A stretch of 64,000 bases of DNA from Vibrio japonicus (GCF_024582835.1 NZ_CP102096.1:1116001-1180000), one strand, 5' to 3'; shown: positions 28,280 through 36,758, counted from the stretch's first letter. The notes: generated by a model not told the origin, from the letters alone. Translations and numbers: made by a program.

Positions 28280-29230
28280 ATGAAAAGAGCAAACAGTCAG
28301 GGCTTCTTAGTCAGGTACCAATACCCACAAAGGCTCAGTAAATGGCGGGAGTCCTTTGCTTCCCAATTTAAGCCGATACAGCCAGTTCATGATCCGTTAG
28401 AGCCTTTTATGATGGTGACCGATGATGTCCTGACTGTACGTGATGCGAGGCATGGTTTACGATTTGCCTACCTTTTGCCTTTAGTACTTGGCTTATGGGT
28501 TCTATCCTTTGTTTTTATTGAGCGTGTCGGTCCTCATCCAGATGAGATAGCCTATGCTAAAGAAAGTATTTCATATTATGAAATGAAAGAGAGTGAAGGC
28601 CTTCCATATGACAAGCAATTCTACGCTTATTCAAAAGCACTTTTTAGCGAAAATGGTGACTACTCTTTTGGGAACTATCTTAATGCAGTAGCTAATTACA
28701 GTTCTCAAACCTATAGAGAATCTGTGTATTTTAATGTTGCTATTTCTTTGATTGCAATCTCCCTTGCTGTATGTACCACAGTCTTTTTTATCAAATCCCC
28801 AAAGCCTGCGCATATATACTTCGACCGAAAGCGTGGCCTTGTTTACACCTGGTTTTTTGGACGATTGGCGGCTTGCCGTTTCGAGAATTTAGGGTTCTTA
28901 GAGCGGAAAACGGGACTACTTCTCTACTTTTATTGTGAAAACAAAAAGGGTAAAGGTGGTTATGACGTGGTTCCTGTGACCGTTCAGCCGACAGGGAAAG
29001 TGCACCTCAATTCAGAAAGAGATAATGACTACTTCTTCGCTCAAGTGTTTAATTTTATGGACAACGGCAAGAGTGCGGTAATAACAGGCGAGAGCTTCCA
29101 TAGACCGGAATCGAAAACGTACTTTTTCATCGATAAAAGGCCGGAGCCATTTGAAGAACGATTAGAGAAGTTGCTAGAGCATGAGCACGTGCTTCCCGAC
29201 CTCTATGCGAATCTAAAAGTAGTGAATTAA
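28280..29230 (+). CDS. immunity-type two-TM protein, subtype B copy 2, 316 residues
   Basis: Same N-terminal 75 and C-terminal 140 residues as B copy 1, with a loop of its own (ERVGPHPDEIAYAKESIS, GLPYDKQFYAYSKALF). TM2 is also altered here (SLIAISLAVCTTVFF), the most divergent TM2 of the B set. It forms with the preceding C gene a unit that is repeated downstream. Confidence 0.8.
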   Translation: MKRANSQGFLVRYQYPQRLSKWRESFASQFKPIQPVHDPLEPFMMVTDDVLTVRDARHGLRFAYLLPLVLGLWVLSFVFIERVGPHPDEIAYAKESISYYEMKESEGLPYDKQFYAYSKALFSENGDYSFGNYLNAVANYSSQTYRESVYFNVAISLIAISLAVCTTVFFIKSPKPAHIYFDRKRGLVYTWFFGRLAACRFENLGFLERKTGLLLYFYCENKKGKGGYDVVPVTVQPTGKVHLNSERDNDYFFAQVFNFMDNGKSAVITGESFHRPESKTYFFIDKRPEPFEERLEKLLEHEHVLPDLYANLKVVN

Positions 29231-29274
29231 CAGGTATTAATGGCCATCGGTGTGTTGGCTTTAAATCAAACTCA

Positions 29275-30213
29275 ATGATAGAAAAAAGAAATAAGAGCGG
29301 CTCTATTGGGCTGCTGCAACGCGCTAGAAGATTTGTAGAGCTACGCGAGTGGCTCAATGATCGCGTCACTCTTGATACCTATAACGATCCTCTGAACTCG
29401 ATTATGTTGGTGGACGATACTAGGCTTTCCGTGGCTTCCCCTATGCATTCCATGCGATTTGTATACATCGCTCCTTTTGTGTTGGCATTTTGGGGACTGT
29501 TCATTTATGTCACTAGTGGCTTGTGGCCAAGTGACACTGAGATAGCATCTGCCAATAGAATGGTTGAGAGAAAGCAAGAGTTCATCGACGCCGGGCGCTC
29601 TTTCGATAGTACAGATTTTATTTACTACGAATCTTTAGTTGGTGAAGAGGGAAAGAGCTCATTATTTAAGCGCTTAAATGCCGTAAATAATTATGGTGGG
29701 GAGTATCAAAAAGAAATTTTACATGAAAACATAATAATTTCTTTCATGTTGTTGATTATTTCTATCGCAGGCACCGTAGCTTTCTTTCGATTACCGAGAG
29801 TTGCTGATATTTATTTCGATAGGCAACGTCAGATTGTTTACACATGGCGTTGGGGGAAAGTGGCCGCTTGTCACTTCGATAACCTTGGTTACCGTGAAAG
29901 CAGCTATGGACTTGATTTTATATTGTACAGTGAACACAAGAAAAAACAGTTCTGGCCGGCTAGGTTTGGGCTTCAGCCGACAGGACGTGCGCATTTCAAC
30001 AATGAAAGTGACAATACGGAGCTCATGGCTCAAATTTTTGCCTTTATGGATAAAGGCAAAAGCGCAGTGATTAAGGGTGAACGATTTGTCCGGCCTCAGC
30101 CAAAATATTACTTTTATATCGATGAGAAGCCTGAGAACTTTGATCTGCGGGTACAGGAAATATTGAGAAGAGACCATGAATTGCCAGATTTGTATACGCA
30201 ACATCTAATTTGA
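29275..30213 (+). CDS. immunity-type two-TM protein, subtype C copy 2, 312 residues
   Basis: Differs from C copy 1 mainly between residues 60 and 175: TM1 reads PFVLAFWGLFIYVTSG, and the loop end and TM2 (EEGKSSLFKRLNAVNNYGG, SFMLLIISIAGTVAF) are clearly changed. The outer regions are nearly the same. It starts 44 nt after the preceding B stop codon in the same repeated spacer. Confidence 0.8.
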   Translation: MIEKRNKSGSIGLLQRARRFVELREWLNDRVTLDTYNDPLNSIMLVDDTRLSVASPMHSMRFVYIAPFVLAFWGLFIYVTSGLWPSDTEIASANRMVERKQEFIDAGRSFDSTDFIYYESLVGEEGKSSLFKRLNAVNNYGGEYQKEILHENIIISFMLLIISIAGTVAFFRLPRVADIYFDRQRQIVYTWRWGKVAACHFDNLGYRESSYGLDFILYSEHKKKQFWPARFGLQPTGRAHFNNESDNTELMAQIFAFMDKGKSAVIKGERFVRPQPKYYFYIDEKPENFDLRVQEILRRDHELPDLYTQHLI

Positions 30214-30273
30214 GAAATCTGTGTTGATTAAAAGTAGGCCAGCGACTCTGTTGGCTTTGATTACAAAAGAACA

Positions 30274-31233
30274 ATGAAAAGAACAAACAGCCAAGGCTTT
30301 TTAGTCAGATACCAATACCCACAAAGGCTCAGTAAATGGCGGGAGTCCTTTGCTTCCCAATTTAAGCTGATACAGCCAGCTCATGATCCGTTAGAGCCTT
30401 TTATGACGGTGACGGATGATGTCCTGACTGTGCGTGATGCTAGGCATGGTTTGCGATTTGCCTACCTTTTGCCTTTGGTTATTGGGTTATGGATTTTGTC
30501 TTGTGCTTTTATTGGGGATTTAGGACCAAACTCTGCATCAGTGTCTTATGGGAGAGATAAATTAGCTGAATATCAAGCTAAAGATACAAAAGATTTTTAT
30601 TTTGATGATTATCACAATAGGCGGTATTCCTATTATCGAATGATGTTTGATGATGACGGAAGCTATTCTTTCTTAAGCTATAGCAAAGCTATTTTTACTT
30701 ATGGCAGAGAGTCACAAAAAAAGTCTCTGATTTCAGACGTTGTTATCGCTAGCGTGATACTGTCATTAACCTTATTCTTTACGGTGTTTTTTATCAAATC
30801 CCCAAAGCCTGCGCATATATATTTCGACAGAAAGCGTGGCCTTGTTTACACCTGGTTTTTTGGACGATTGGCGGCTTGCCGTTTCGAGAATTTAGGGTTC
30901 TTAGAGCGGAAAACGGGATTACTTCTCTATTTTTATTGTGAAAACAAAAAGCGTAAAGGTGGTTATGACGTGGTTCCTGTGACCGTTCAGCCGACAGGAA
31001 AAGTGCATCTCAATTCAGAAAGAGATAATGACTACTTCTTCGCTCAATTGTTTAATTTTATGGACAATGGAAAGAGCGCGGTAATAACAGGCGAGAGCTT
31101 CCATAGACCGGAATCGAAAACGTACTTTTTTATCGATAAAAGACCGGAGCCATTTGAAGAACGATTAGAGAAGTTGCTAGAGCACGAGCACGTGCTTCCC
31201 GACCTCTATGCGAATCTAAAAGTAGTGAATTAA
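30274..31233 (+). CDS. immunity-type two-TM protein, subtype B copy 3, 319 residues
   Basis: B-type ends with a loop closer to copies 1 and 4 than to copy 2 (GDLGPNSASVSYGRDKLAEY, DFYFDDYHNRRYSYYRMMFD). One change in the otherwise constant C-terminal domain is KKRKGGYD in place of KKGKGGYD. The 3' spacer continues for about 40 nt as in other B genes and then switches to the effector relic at 31272. Confidence 0.8.
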   Translation: MKRTNSQGFLVRYQYPQRLSKWRESFASQFKLIQPAHDPLEPFMTVTDDVLTVRDARHGLRFAYLLPLVIGLWILSCAFIGDLGPNSASVSYGRDKLAEYQAKDTKDFYFDDYHNRRYSYYRMMFDDDGSYSFLSYSKAIFTYGRESQKKSLISDVVIASVILSLTLFFTVFFIKSPKPAHIYFDRKRGLVYTWFFGRLAACRFENLGFLERKTGLLLYFYCENKKRKGGYDVVPVTVQPTGKVHLNSERDNDYFFAQLFNFMDNGKSAVITGESFHRPESKTYFFIDKRPEPFEERLEKLLEHEHVLPDLYANLKVVN

Positions 31234-31271
31234 CAGGTATTAATGGCCCTCGGTGTGTTGGCTTTAAATCA

Positions 31272-31339
31272 GATATATCAACAATAGCCAAATGAGTATG
31301 TTTGATGAATAACCAAACACCACACCTTGGGGAAAATAA
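31272..31339 (+). pseudogene. relic of an effector-gene 3' end (scar 1)
   Basis: 68 nt align to the last codons of the effector gene at about 25075-25140: both end in CACCTTGGGGAAAATAA directly before an immunity ATG. In the effector frame the scar reads YINNSQMSMFDE then a stop, against YISTSQIGMLDEKP in the effector. It is diverged at both base and residue level, so it comes from a related effector gene and not from a recent copy of the present one. Confidence 0.8.
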
Positions 31340-32284
31340 ATGAAACGTCGATTTTGGGGCATATTTACCACCAAAGCCCAGCCTTTTTCCAAGTGGTGGC
31401 AGGAGTTTCGCTCTGAGGTAATTGTCATTCCTATGGAAGACCCTCTCGATCCTATAGTATCGGTAGATGATAAGGTGCTGACCGTACGAACAGGCTATCA
31501 TAACCGGCGCGATACGATCCTTATTCCGCTGATGTTGCTGTTTAGCTTTTTTTCGATTTATATGCTTAATGATTGGCTGCCTGATTTTGAAAGTAAGCAG
31601 GAATATGCACATGAAATGCTGGAATATGTTGAGCAGCAGAGGGCGTTGAGAGACCCATCGTACAGAACTGATGATATTGAAAAGCGTGCCAGTGCGCTGC
31701 TTAATGAAAATGGTGAGGTGACATGGGCAACTTATTTAAGGGCTAAGGAAATTGAAGGCGAGCTTGGTTATTTTCTTACTGGCTTTCTTCTGTTATGTTT
31801 TTTTTTGTTACCGAGCATTGCTATGTGGCTCATTTTCTTTCTAAAACCCAGAGATGCCGAAGTCTACTTTGACCGCCAACGCCAAATTGTATATAGCTGG
31901 CGCCATGGCCGAGTGGGCGCGGCCTACTTTGATAAAATGGGGCTGATTGAGAACCAAGTTGGTATTAATATCGTGTTGCAGTTTGAAAACAAAAAGCAGA
32001 AGGGCTATCGCCCGATGGCGATTGTCGGTATTGATACTGGTAAGCTCGCTTTTCATACCGAAGCAGATACCACCTACCCATTAGCGCAAATCCTTGCGTT
32101 TATGGATCATGGCAAAGAAGCAGTCATCACAGTGCCGTCATTTAAGCGTAAACCTGCAAAGCTATTTTGGCGAGTGGATCCTAAGCCAGACAACTTTGAA
32201 GCGCGTGTAGATGCAGCGCTGAAGGCTGAAGGGGATTTAGTCCATCACTACCAAACCCACAGGCCAAAAGGGCATGCGATTTAG
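31340..32284 (+). CDS. immunity-type two-TM protein, subtype A' , 314 residues
   Basis: An A-like protein with its own N-terminus (MKRRFWGIFTTKAQPFSKWW), TM1 (ILIPLMLLFSFFSIYML), loop (SKQEYAHEMLEYVEQQRALR...) and TM2 (FLTGFLLLCFFLLPSIAMWLIF). The C-terminal domain keeps VYFDRQRQIVYSWRHGR, but the motif TGES is TVPS here (AVITVPSFKRK). It is more diverged than the three A copies. It begins exactly where the effector relic ends, as the first A copy does behind the real effector. Confidence 0.78.
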   Translation: MKRRFWGIFTTKAQPFSKWWQEFRSEVIVIPMEDPLDPIVSVDDKVLTVRTGYHNRRDTILIPLMLLFSFFSIYMLNDWLPDFESKQEYAHEMLEYVEQQRALRDPSYRTDDIEKRASALLNENGEVTWATYLRAKEIEGELGYFLTGFLLLCFFLLPSIAMWLIFFLKPRDAEVYFDRQRQIVYSWRHGRVGAAYFDKMGLIENQVGINIVLQFENKKQKGYRPMAIVGIDTGKLAFHTEADTTYPLAQILAFMDHGKEAVITVPSFKRKPAKLFWRVDPKPDNFEARVDAALKAEGDLVHHYQTHRPKGHAI

Positions 32285-32296
32285 TGTGATAAATAA

Positions 32297-33307
32297 ATGA
32301 ATCGCGGGTCTAAAGGAATATTCACAACAAAAGCGCAACCTTTTTCAAAATGGTGGGCGCAATTTCGAGCTGAAGTGATTGTTGTCCCGATGAAAGACCC
32401 GCTCGAACCGTTTATGACGGTCAATGATAATCTGTTGACGTTAAGGACTGGCTATCATACTCGCCGAAATACCATTGTCTTGCCATGGATGCTGATGCTA
32501 ACCGTATTGACCCTGTATTTTTTCTACGATTCTCGCTACCAATATGATTTTGAAGCTCACAAGGCTCGAGCTGAGCGTATGATTGAATTTCACCAAGATA
32601 GAAAAAATAAATACGAACGCTGGGTTATAGACTTTCAGAAAGAAGGGCGAAAAGATGATGAGAGCTACTATCGTGGAAGAGTCGCTGATGAAGATAAACA
32701 AATTAAAGCCTTTAGCATCTATTTTGAGCAAGACGGTGACGTCACATTGTTTACTCATATTAGAGCGCTTAAGCAACTTGGGAAGCTAGATCATTTCCTT
32801 TTCGGTATTGGCCTTTTTTCCTTCATGGGCGCTTTATCTTTAGGTATGTGGTTGCTTTTCTTGCTAAAACCGCAAGACGCGGAAGTTTACTTTGATCGAA
32901 ACAGGCAAATTGTCTACTCGTGGCGACATGGAAGGGTTGGAGCGGCGTCATTTGACAAAATGGGAATATTAGAAAATCACCTTGGCTTAAATATCGTATT
33001 GCAATTTGAGAACAAAAACCAAACGGGCTACTGGCCAATGGGGATCATGGGTATTGATATTGGTAAGCTTTCTTTTCATCGAGAAGGCGATATGACTTAT
33101 CCATTAGCTCAAATCTTAGCGTTTATGGAACATGGCAAAGAGGCGGTTATTACAGGAGAGTCATTTAGAAGGGAGCCAGCAAAATACTTCTTACGTAAGG
33201 ATAAAAAGCCGGATAACTTTGAACAACGTGTTGAAGCGGCTCTTGCCGCTCAAGGTGACCTAGTTTCTCACTACCAAACGAATCGGGTAAGAGGCCATGC
33301 GATTTAG
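32297..33307 (+). CDS. immunity-type two-TM protein, subtype A copy 2, 336 residues
   Basis: Identical in layout and almost in sequence to A copy 1 for residues 1-90 and 138-336; the part between (ERMIEFHQDRKNKYERWVID...) is completely reworked, while the reading frame and total length stay the same. Such a block of change with constant flanks suggests recombination or selection on the loop. It follows A' with a 12-nt gap. Confidence 0.8.
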   Translation: MNRGSKGIFTTKAQPFSKWWAQFRAEVIVVPMKDPLEPFMTVNDNLLTLRTGYHTRRNTIVLPWMLMLTVLTLYFFYDSRYQYDFEAHKARAERMIEFHQDRKNKYERWVIDFQKEGRKDDESYYRGRVADEDKQIKAFSIYFEQDGDVTLFTHIRALKQLGKLDHFLFGIGLFSFMGALSLGMWLLFLLKPQDAEVYFDRNRQIVYSWRHGRVGAASFDKMGILENHLGLNIVLQFENKNQTGYWPMGIMGIDIGKLSFHREGDMTYPLAQILAFMEHGKEAVITGESFRREPAKYFLRKDKKPDNFEQRVEAALAAQGDLVSHYQTNRVRGHAI

Positions 33308-33319
33308 TGTGATAAATAA

Positions 33320-33421
33320 ATGAATCGCGGCTCTAAAGGAATATTAAAAGAGAGCACCAGCAACCATCACCTTATTTGTGTAACCAACACCGGTAGCCAA
33401 CGATTCAGTTTACTTACGTGA
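33320..33421 (+). pseudogene. second relic of the subtype-A start, 33-codon frame
   Basis: Copy of the relic at 26164, offset by 7156 nt. One base change turns the TGG codon near the end into TGA, so the frame stops five codons earlier. It confirms that the relic was duplicated as part of a larger block. Confidence 0.6.
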
Positions 33422-33432
33422 CAACAGAAACA

Positions 33433-34392
33433 ATGAAAAGAACAAACAGCCAAGGCTTTTTAGTTAGATACCAATACCCACAAAGGCTCAGTAAATGGCG
33501 GGAGTCCTTTACTTCCCAATTTAAGCCGATACAGCCAGCTCATGATCCGTTAGAGCCTTTTATGACGGTGACGGATGATGTCCTGACTGTGCGTGATGCT
33601 AGGCATGGTTTACGATTTGCCTACCTTCTACCTCTAGTTATTGGGCTATGGTATTTGGCCTTTGTTTTTGTCGGTGACTTAGGCCCTAATTCTGCTTCGC
33701 TGATTACTGCAAAGGAAAGGGTTATTGAATATAAGGCCCAAGAGGCTAGGGGGGAACCATTTGATGCTTTCGATAAACAGTGGTCTAAGTTTTATCGAGC
33801 TTGGTTTGATGAGGAAGGAGAATATTCTTTAATCAACTACGGTAGGGCTGTATTGACATATGGTGCGGAAAATATACGTAAATCATTTATTTCTGAATTA
33901 GTTATTGCAAGTGTGATTTTGTCATTAACCTTATTCTTTACAGTGTTTTTCATCAAATCTCCAAAGCCTGCGCATATATATTTCGACAGAAAGCGTGGCC
34001 TTGTTTACACCTGGTTTTTTGGACGACTGGCGGCTTGCCGTTTCGAGAACTTAGGGTTCTTAGAGCGTAAAACGGGACTGCTTCTCTACTTTTATTGTGA
34101 AAACAAAAAGGGTAAAGGTGGTTATGACGTGGTTCCTGTGACTGTTCAGCCGACAGGAAAAGTGCATCTCAATTCAGGAAGAGATAATGATTATTTCTTG
34201 GCGCAGCTATTTAATTTTATGGACAACGGCAAGAGTGCGGTAATAACAGGCGAGAGCTTCCATAGACCAGAATCGAAAACGTACTTTTTTATCGATAAAA
34301 GACCGGAGCCATTTGAAGAACGATTAGAGAAGTTGCTAGAGCACGAGCACGTACTTCCCGACCTCTATGCGAATCTAAAAGTAGTGAATTAA
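33433..34392 (+). CDS. immunity-type two-TM protein, subtype B copy 4, 319 residues
   Basis: Start chosen at ATG 33433 by comparison with the other B genes (MKRTNSQGF). Loop: SASLITAKERVIEYKAQEAR, then DAFDKQWSKFYRAWFDEEG. TM2 and the C-terminal domain follow copy 3 closely (ASVILSLTLFFTVFF). It is the counterpart of B copy 1 in the second block; the flanks match, while the loop does not. Confidence 0.8.
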   Translation: MKRTNSQGFLVRYQYPQRLSKWRESFTSQFKPIQPAHDPLEPFMTVTDDVLTVRDARHGLRFAYLLPLVIGLWYLAFVFVGDLGPNSASLITAKERVIEYKAQEARGEPFDAFDKQWSKFYRAWFDEEGEYSLINYGRAVLTYGAENIRKSFISELVIASVILSLTLFFTVFFIKSPKPAHIYFDRKRGLVYTWFFGRLAACRFENLGFLERKTGLLLYFYCENKKGKGGYDVVPVTVQPTGKVHLNSGRDNDYFLAQLFNFMDNGKSAVITGESFHRPESKTYFFIDKRPEPFEERLEKLLEHEHVLPDLYANLKVVN

Positions 34393-34430
34393 CAGGTATT
34401 AATGGCCATCGGTGTGTTGGCTTTAAATCA

Positions 34431-34498
34431 GATATATCAACAATAGCCAAATGAGTATGTTTGATGAATAACCAAACACCACACCTTGGGGAAAATAA
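34431..34498 (+). pseudogene. relic of an effector-gene 3' end (scar 2)
   Basis: Identical over its 68 nt to the scar at 31272, and again placed between a B-gene 3' spacer and the ATG of an A-like gene. The two scars are thus copies of one event, or of one effector type. Confidence 0.8.
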
Positions 34499-35500
34499 AT
34501 GAAACGCCAGGAAATGGGGATATTTACCAAATTTGCACAACCTTTTTCTAAGTGGTGGGCGCAATTTCGAGCAGAAGTGATCGTGGTGCCAATGGAAGAC
34601 CCATTGGAGCCTATCATGTCCGTCAATGATGACACTTTAACCATTCGCACCGGCTTCCATAGCAGGAGAAACACAATCGGCTTACCTTTGCTATTCGCTT
34701 CAATCTTTAGTACCTACTTATGGCTTGGTATAATTCCTAATGTAGATCGACAAAAAGAGTTAGCCATCGAAAATATTGAGTATTTCCAAAACGAGAAAAA
34801 GCAAAGGGAGGAGTGGCTTCTAGAAGCTAAAAAGGACAATAATGCAGAAGAAGAGAAATACTATTTAGGTAGAGTTGAAGACTATAACCAGTTGATTAAA
34901 AGTTATATGGTTTATGTAGAAAAGGACGGTGAACCAACCATTTTTACCTACCTAGAGAGCAAGTACCTACAAGGCTATTTGGTATGGACACTTTTTGGCT
35001 TTCTGATGTTGGGCGTCTGCGGGAGTTCAGCCGCATGCTTTTTTGGATTATTTTTTATAAAGCCCAGAGATGCGGAGGTTTATTTTGACCGACGTCGAGG
35101 TATTGTTTACACATGGCGTTGGGGCCGTATTGGAGCTGCTCGCTTTGAAGATATAGGGATCAAAGAAAACATGATGGGGTTGAGTATCTTTCTTCAGTTC
35201 GAGAACAAGAAGAAAGGCGGTTTCTGGCCCAGTGCTGTGTGGGGGATCGATGCCGAAAGACTCATTTTCCATAAAGAAGAAGACCTCACTTACCTACTTG
35301 CTCAATTGCTGGCTTTCATGGAAAAAGGAAAAGACGCTGTGATTACTGGCGAATCATTTCAGCGTGAGCCTGCACGCTTTTTCCTGTTCGATGATAAGAA
35401 GCCCAAGAACTTTGATCAGCGACTAGAAATGGTGCTTGGTGCAAGTCATAACTTGGTCGAGCTCTACGAGAAGAATGTTATTAAACCGTTGGCTATGTAA
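34499..35500 (+). CDS. immunity-type two-TM protein, subtype A'', 333 residues
   Basis: Begins MKRQEMGIFTKFAQPFSKWW. TM1 (IGLPLLFASIFSTYLWLG), loop (DRQKELAIENIEYFQNEKK...) and TM2 (LFGFLMLGVCGSSAACFF) are its own. The C-terminal domain mixes features of A and C: VYFDRRRGIVYTWRWGR is closer to C, while LQFENKK and AVITGESFQREPA are closer to A. It ends LYEKNVIKPLAM, unlike all other copies. It may be an old member or a recombinant. Confidence 0.78.
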   Translation: MKRQEMGIFTKFAQPFSKWWAQFRAEVIVVPMEDPLEPIMSVNDDTLTIRTGFHSRRNTIGLPLLFASIFSTYLWLGIIPNVDRQKELAIENIEYFQNEKKQREEWLLEAKKDNNAEEEKYYLGRVEDYNQLIKSYMVYVEKDGEPTIFTYLESKYLQGYLVWTLFGFLMLGVCGSSAACFFGLFFIKPRDAEVYFDRRRGIVYTWRWGRIGAARFEDIGIKENMMGLSIFLQFENKKKGGFWPSAVWGIDAERLIFHKEEDLTYLLAQLLAFMEKGKDAVITGESFQREPARFFLFDDKKPKNFDQRLEMVLGASHNLVELYEKNVIKPLAM

Positions 35501-35539
35501 ATACATTTTTTGGGACATGATGGTGTGTTGAGCAAATAA

Positions 35540-36549
35540 ATGAATCGCGGCTCTAAAGGAATATTCACAACAAAAGCGCAACCTTTTTCAAAATGGTGGG
35601 CGCAATTTCGAGCTGAAGTGATTGTTGTCCCGATGAAAGACCCGCTCGAACCGTTTATGACGGTCAATGATAATCTGTTGACGTTAAGGACTGGCTATCA
35701 TACTCGCCGAAATACCATTGTCGTGCCATGGATGCTGATGCTAACCGTATTGACCCTGTATTTTATCTACGATTCTCGTTACCAATATGATTTTGAAGCT
35801 CACAAGGCTCAGGCAGCTCGTATGATTGAAAGCTATGAAGAAGACAAAGCCAGATACATAAACCGACTTTCCGATGCACAAAAGGACGGAGATAAGAAAA
35901 AAGAAGATATTTATCGGCGTGGGATAGCTCTCGCAGATAATTCCATTAAAGGTTTCAGTATCTATTTTGAGCAAGACGGCGATGTGACATTGTTTACTCA
36001 TATGAGAGCGCTTAAGCAACTTGGAGAGCTAGACCATTTCCTTTTCGGTATCGGCCTTTTTCCTTCATGGGCGCTTTATCTTTAGGTATGTGGTTGCTTT
36101 TCTTACTCAAACCTCAAGACGCGGAAGTTTACTTTGATCGAAACAGGCAAATTGTCTACTCGTGGCGCCATGGGAGAGTTGGAGCGGCATCATTTGACAA
36201 AATGGGAATATTAGAAAATCACCTTGGCTTAAATATCGTATTGCAATTTGAGAACAAAAACCAAACGGGCTACCGGCCAATGGGGATCATGGGTATTGAT
36301 ATTGGTAAACTTTCTTTTCATCGAGAAGGCGATATGACTTATCCATTAGCTCAAATCTTAGCGTTTATGGAACATGGCAAAGAGGCGGTTATTACAGGAG
36401 AGTCATTTAGAAGGGAGCCAGCAAAATACTTCTTACGTAAGGATAAAAAGCCGGATAACTTTGAACAACGTGTTGAAGCGGCTCTTGCCGCTCAAGGTGA
36501 CCTAGTTTCTCATTACCAAACGAATCGGGTAAGAGGCCATGCATTATAG
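35540..36549 (+). pseudogene. frameshifted subtype A copy 3
   Basis: This would be a 336-residue A protein, but the T6 run found in copies 1 and 2 within TM2 (GGCCTTTTTTCC) is T5 here, at 36057-36061. The first frame ends after 181 residues inside TM2; the rest (36067-36549) stays open in the next frame and keeps all C-terminal motifs. Adding one T restores the full length of 1011 nt. The loop is a variant of copy 1 (SYEEDKARYINRLSDAQKDG). Possible meanings are a recent mutation, phase variation at a homopolymer, or a sequencing error. Confidence 0.85.
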
Positions 36550-36576
36550 AGGGATTAAGTCTCCGCAGGACAATAA

Positions 36577-36609
36577 ATGAAGCGTGGATTTATGCCTGCT
36601 AAGTATTGA
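36577..36609 (+). pseudogene. vestigial start of a further array gene, 10 codons
   Basis: The sequence GACAATAAATGAAGCGTGGATTT resembles the AAAATAAATGAAACGTCGATTT context in front of A', but the frame stops after ten codons (MKRGFMPAKY). It probably marks the decayed right end of the array. Confidence 0.4.
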
Positions 36610-36712
36610 TTGGTCGCACAAACTCGTGAAAGTTTAGGGGGCTGAATTCGTTATAAGAGTAGCGTCAGTCACTGACATATTCGACCCACACTTGTATGGT
36701 TGTGTGAGAGGA

Positions 36713-36732
36713 AGGAGGCCGCTAGACCTCCT
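36713..36732. repeat. inverted repeat near the right edge of the array
   Basis: AGGAGG and CCTCCT with an 8-nt loop lie 27 nt after the symporter stop codon on the minus strand. It may be a weak terminator; a good T run is absent on the minus strand. Confidence 0.35.
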
Positions 36733-36758
36733 CCTACTTGATTTTTGTACGCTTAAAC

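Larger units (their letters stand above)
25141..36549 (+). repeat. tandem array of 11 related immunity-type genes (subtypes A, B, C)
   Basis: Order: A, relic, B, C, B, C, B, effector scar, A', A, relic, B, effector scar, A'', frameshifted A. The A-relic-B block at 25141-27236 recurs at 32297-34392 with a constant offset of 7156 nt for all three parts. The C-B pair at 27281/28280 recurs at 29275/30274 with an offset of 1994 nt for both genes. Spacers are repeated too. This shows growth by block duplication. Confidence 0.95.

Noticed and set aside
25141..36549. CRISPR-like or transposon origin of the repeated array
   Set aside because: The repeat units are whole genes of about 1 kb with coding constraint; there are no short direct repeats with spacers, no transposase and no terminal inverted repeats.
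36057..36549. Programmed frameshifting as the main explanation for A copy 3
   Set aside because: No clear slippery heptamer with a downstream structure was seen, and both sister copies are in frame without it; simple loss of one T is more likely.
20285..36600. A complete T6SS structural cluster or a prophage
   Set aside because: No sheath, tube, baseplate, membrane-complex, capsid, terminase or integrase gene is present; only tip-type, effector and immunity-type genes are seen.
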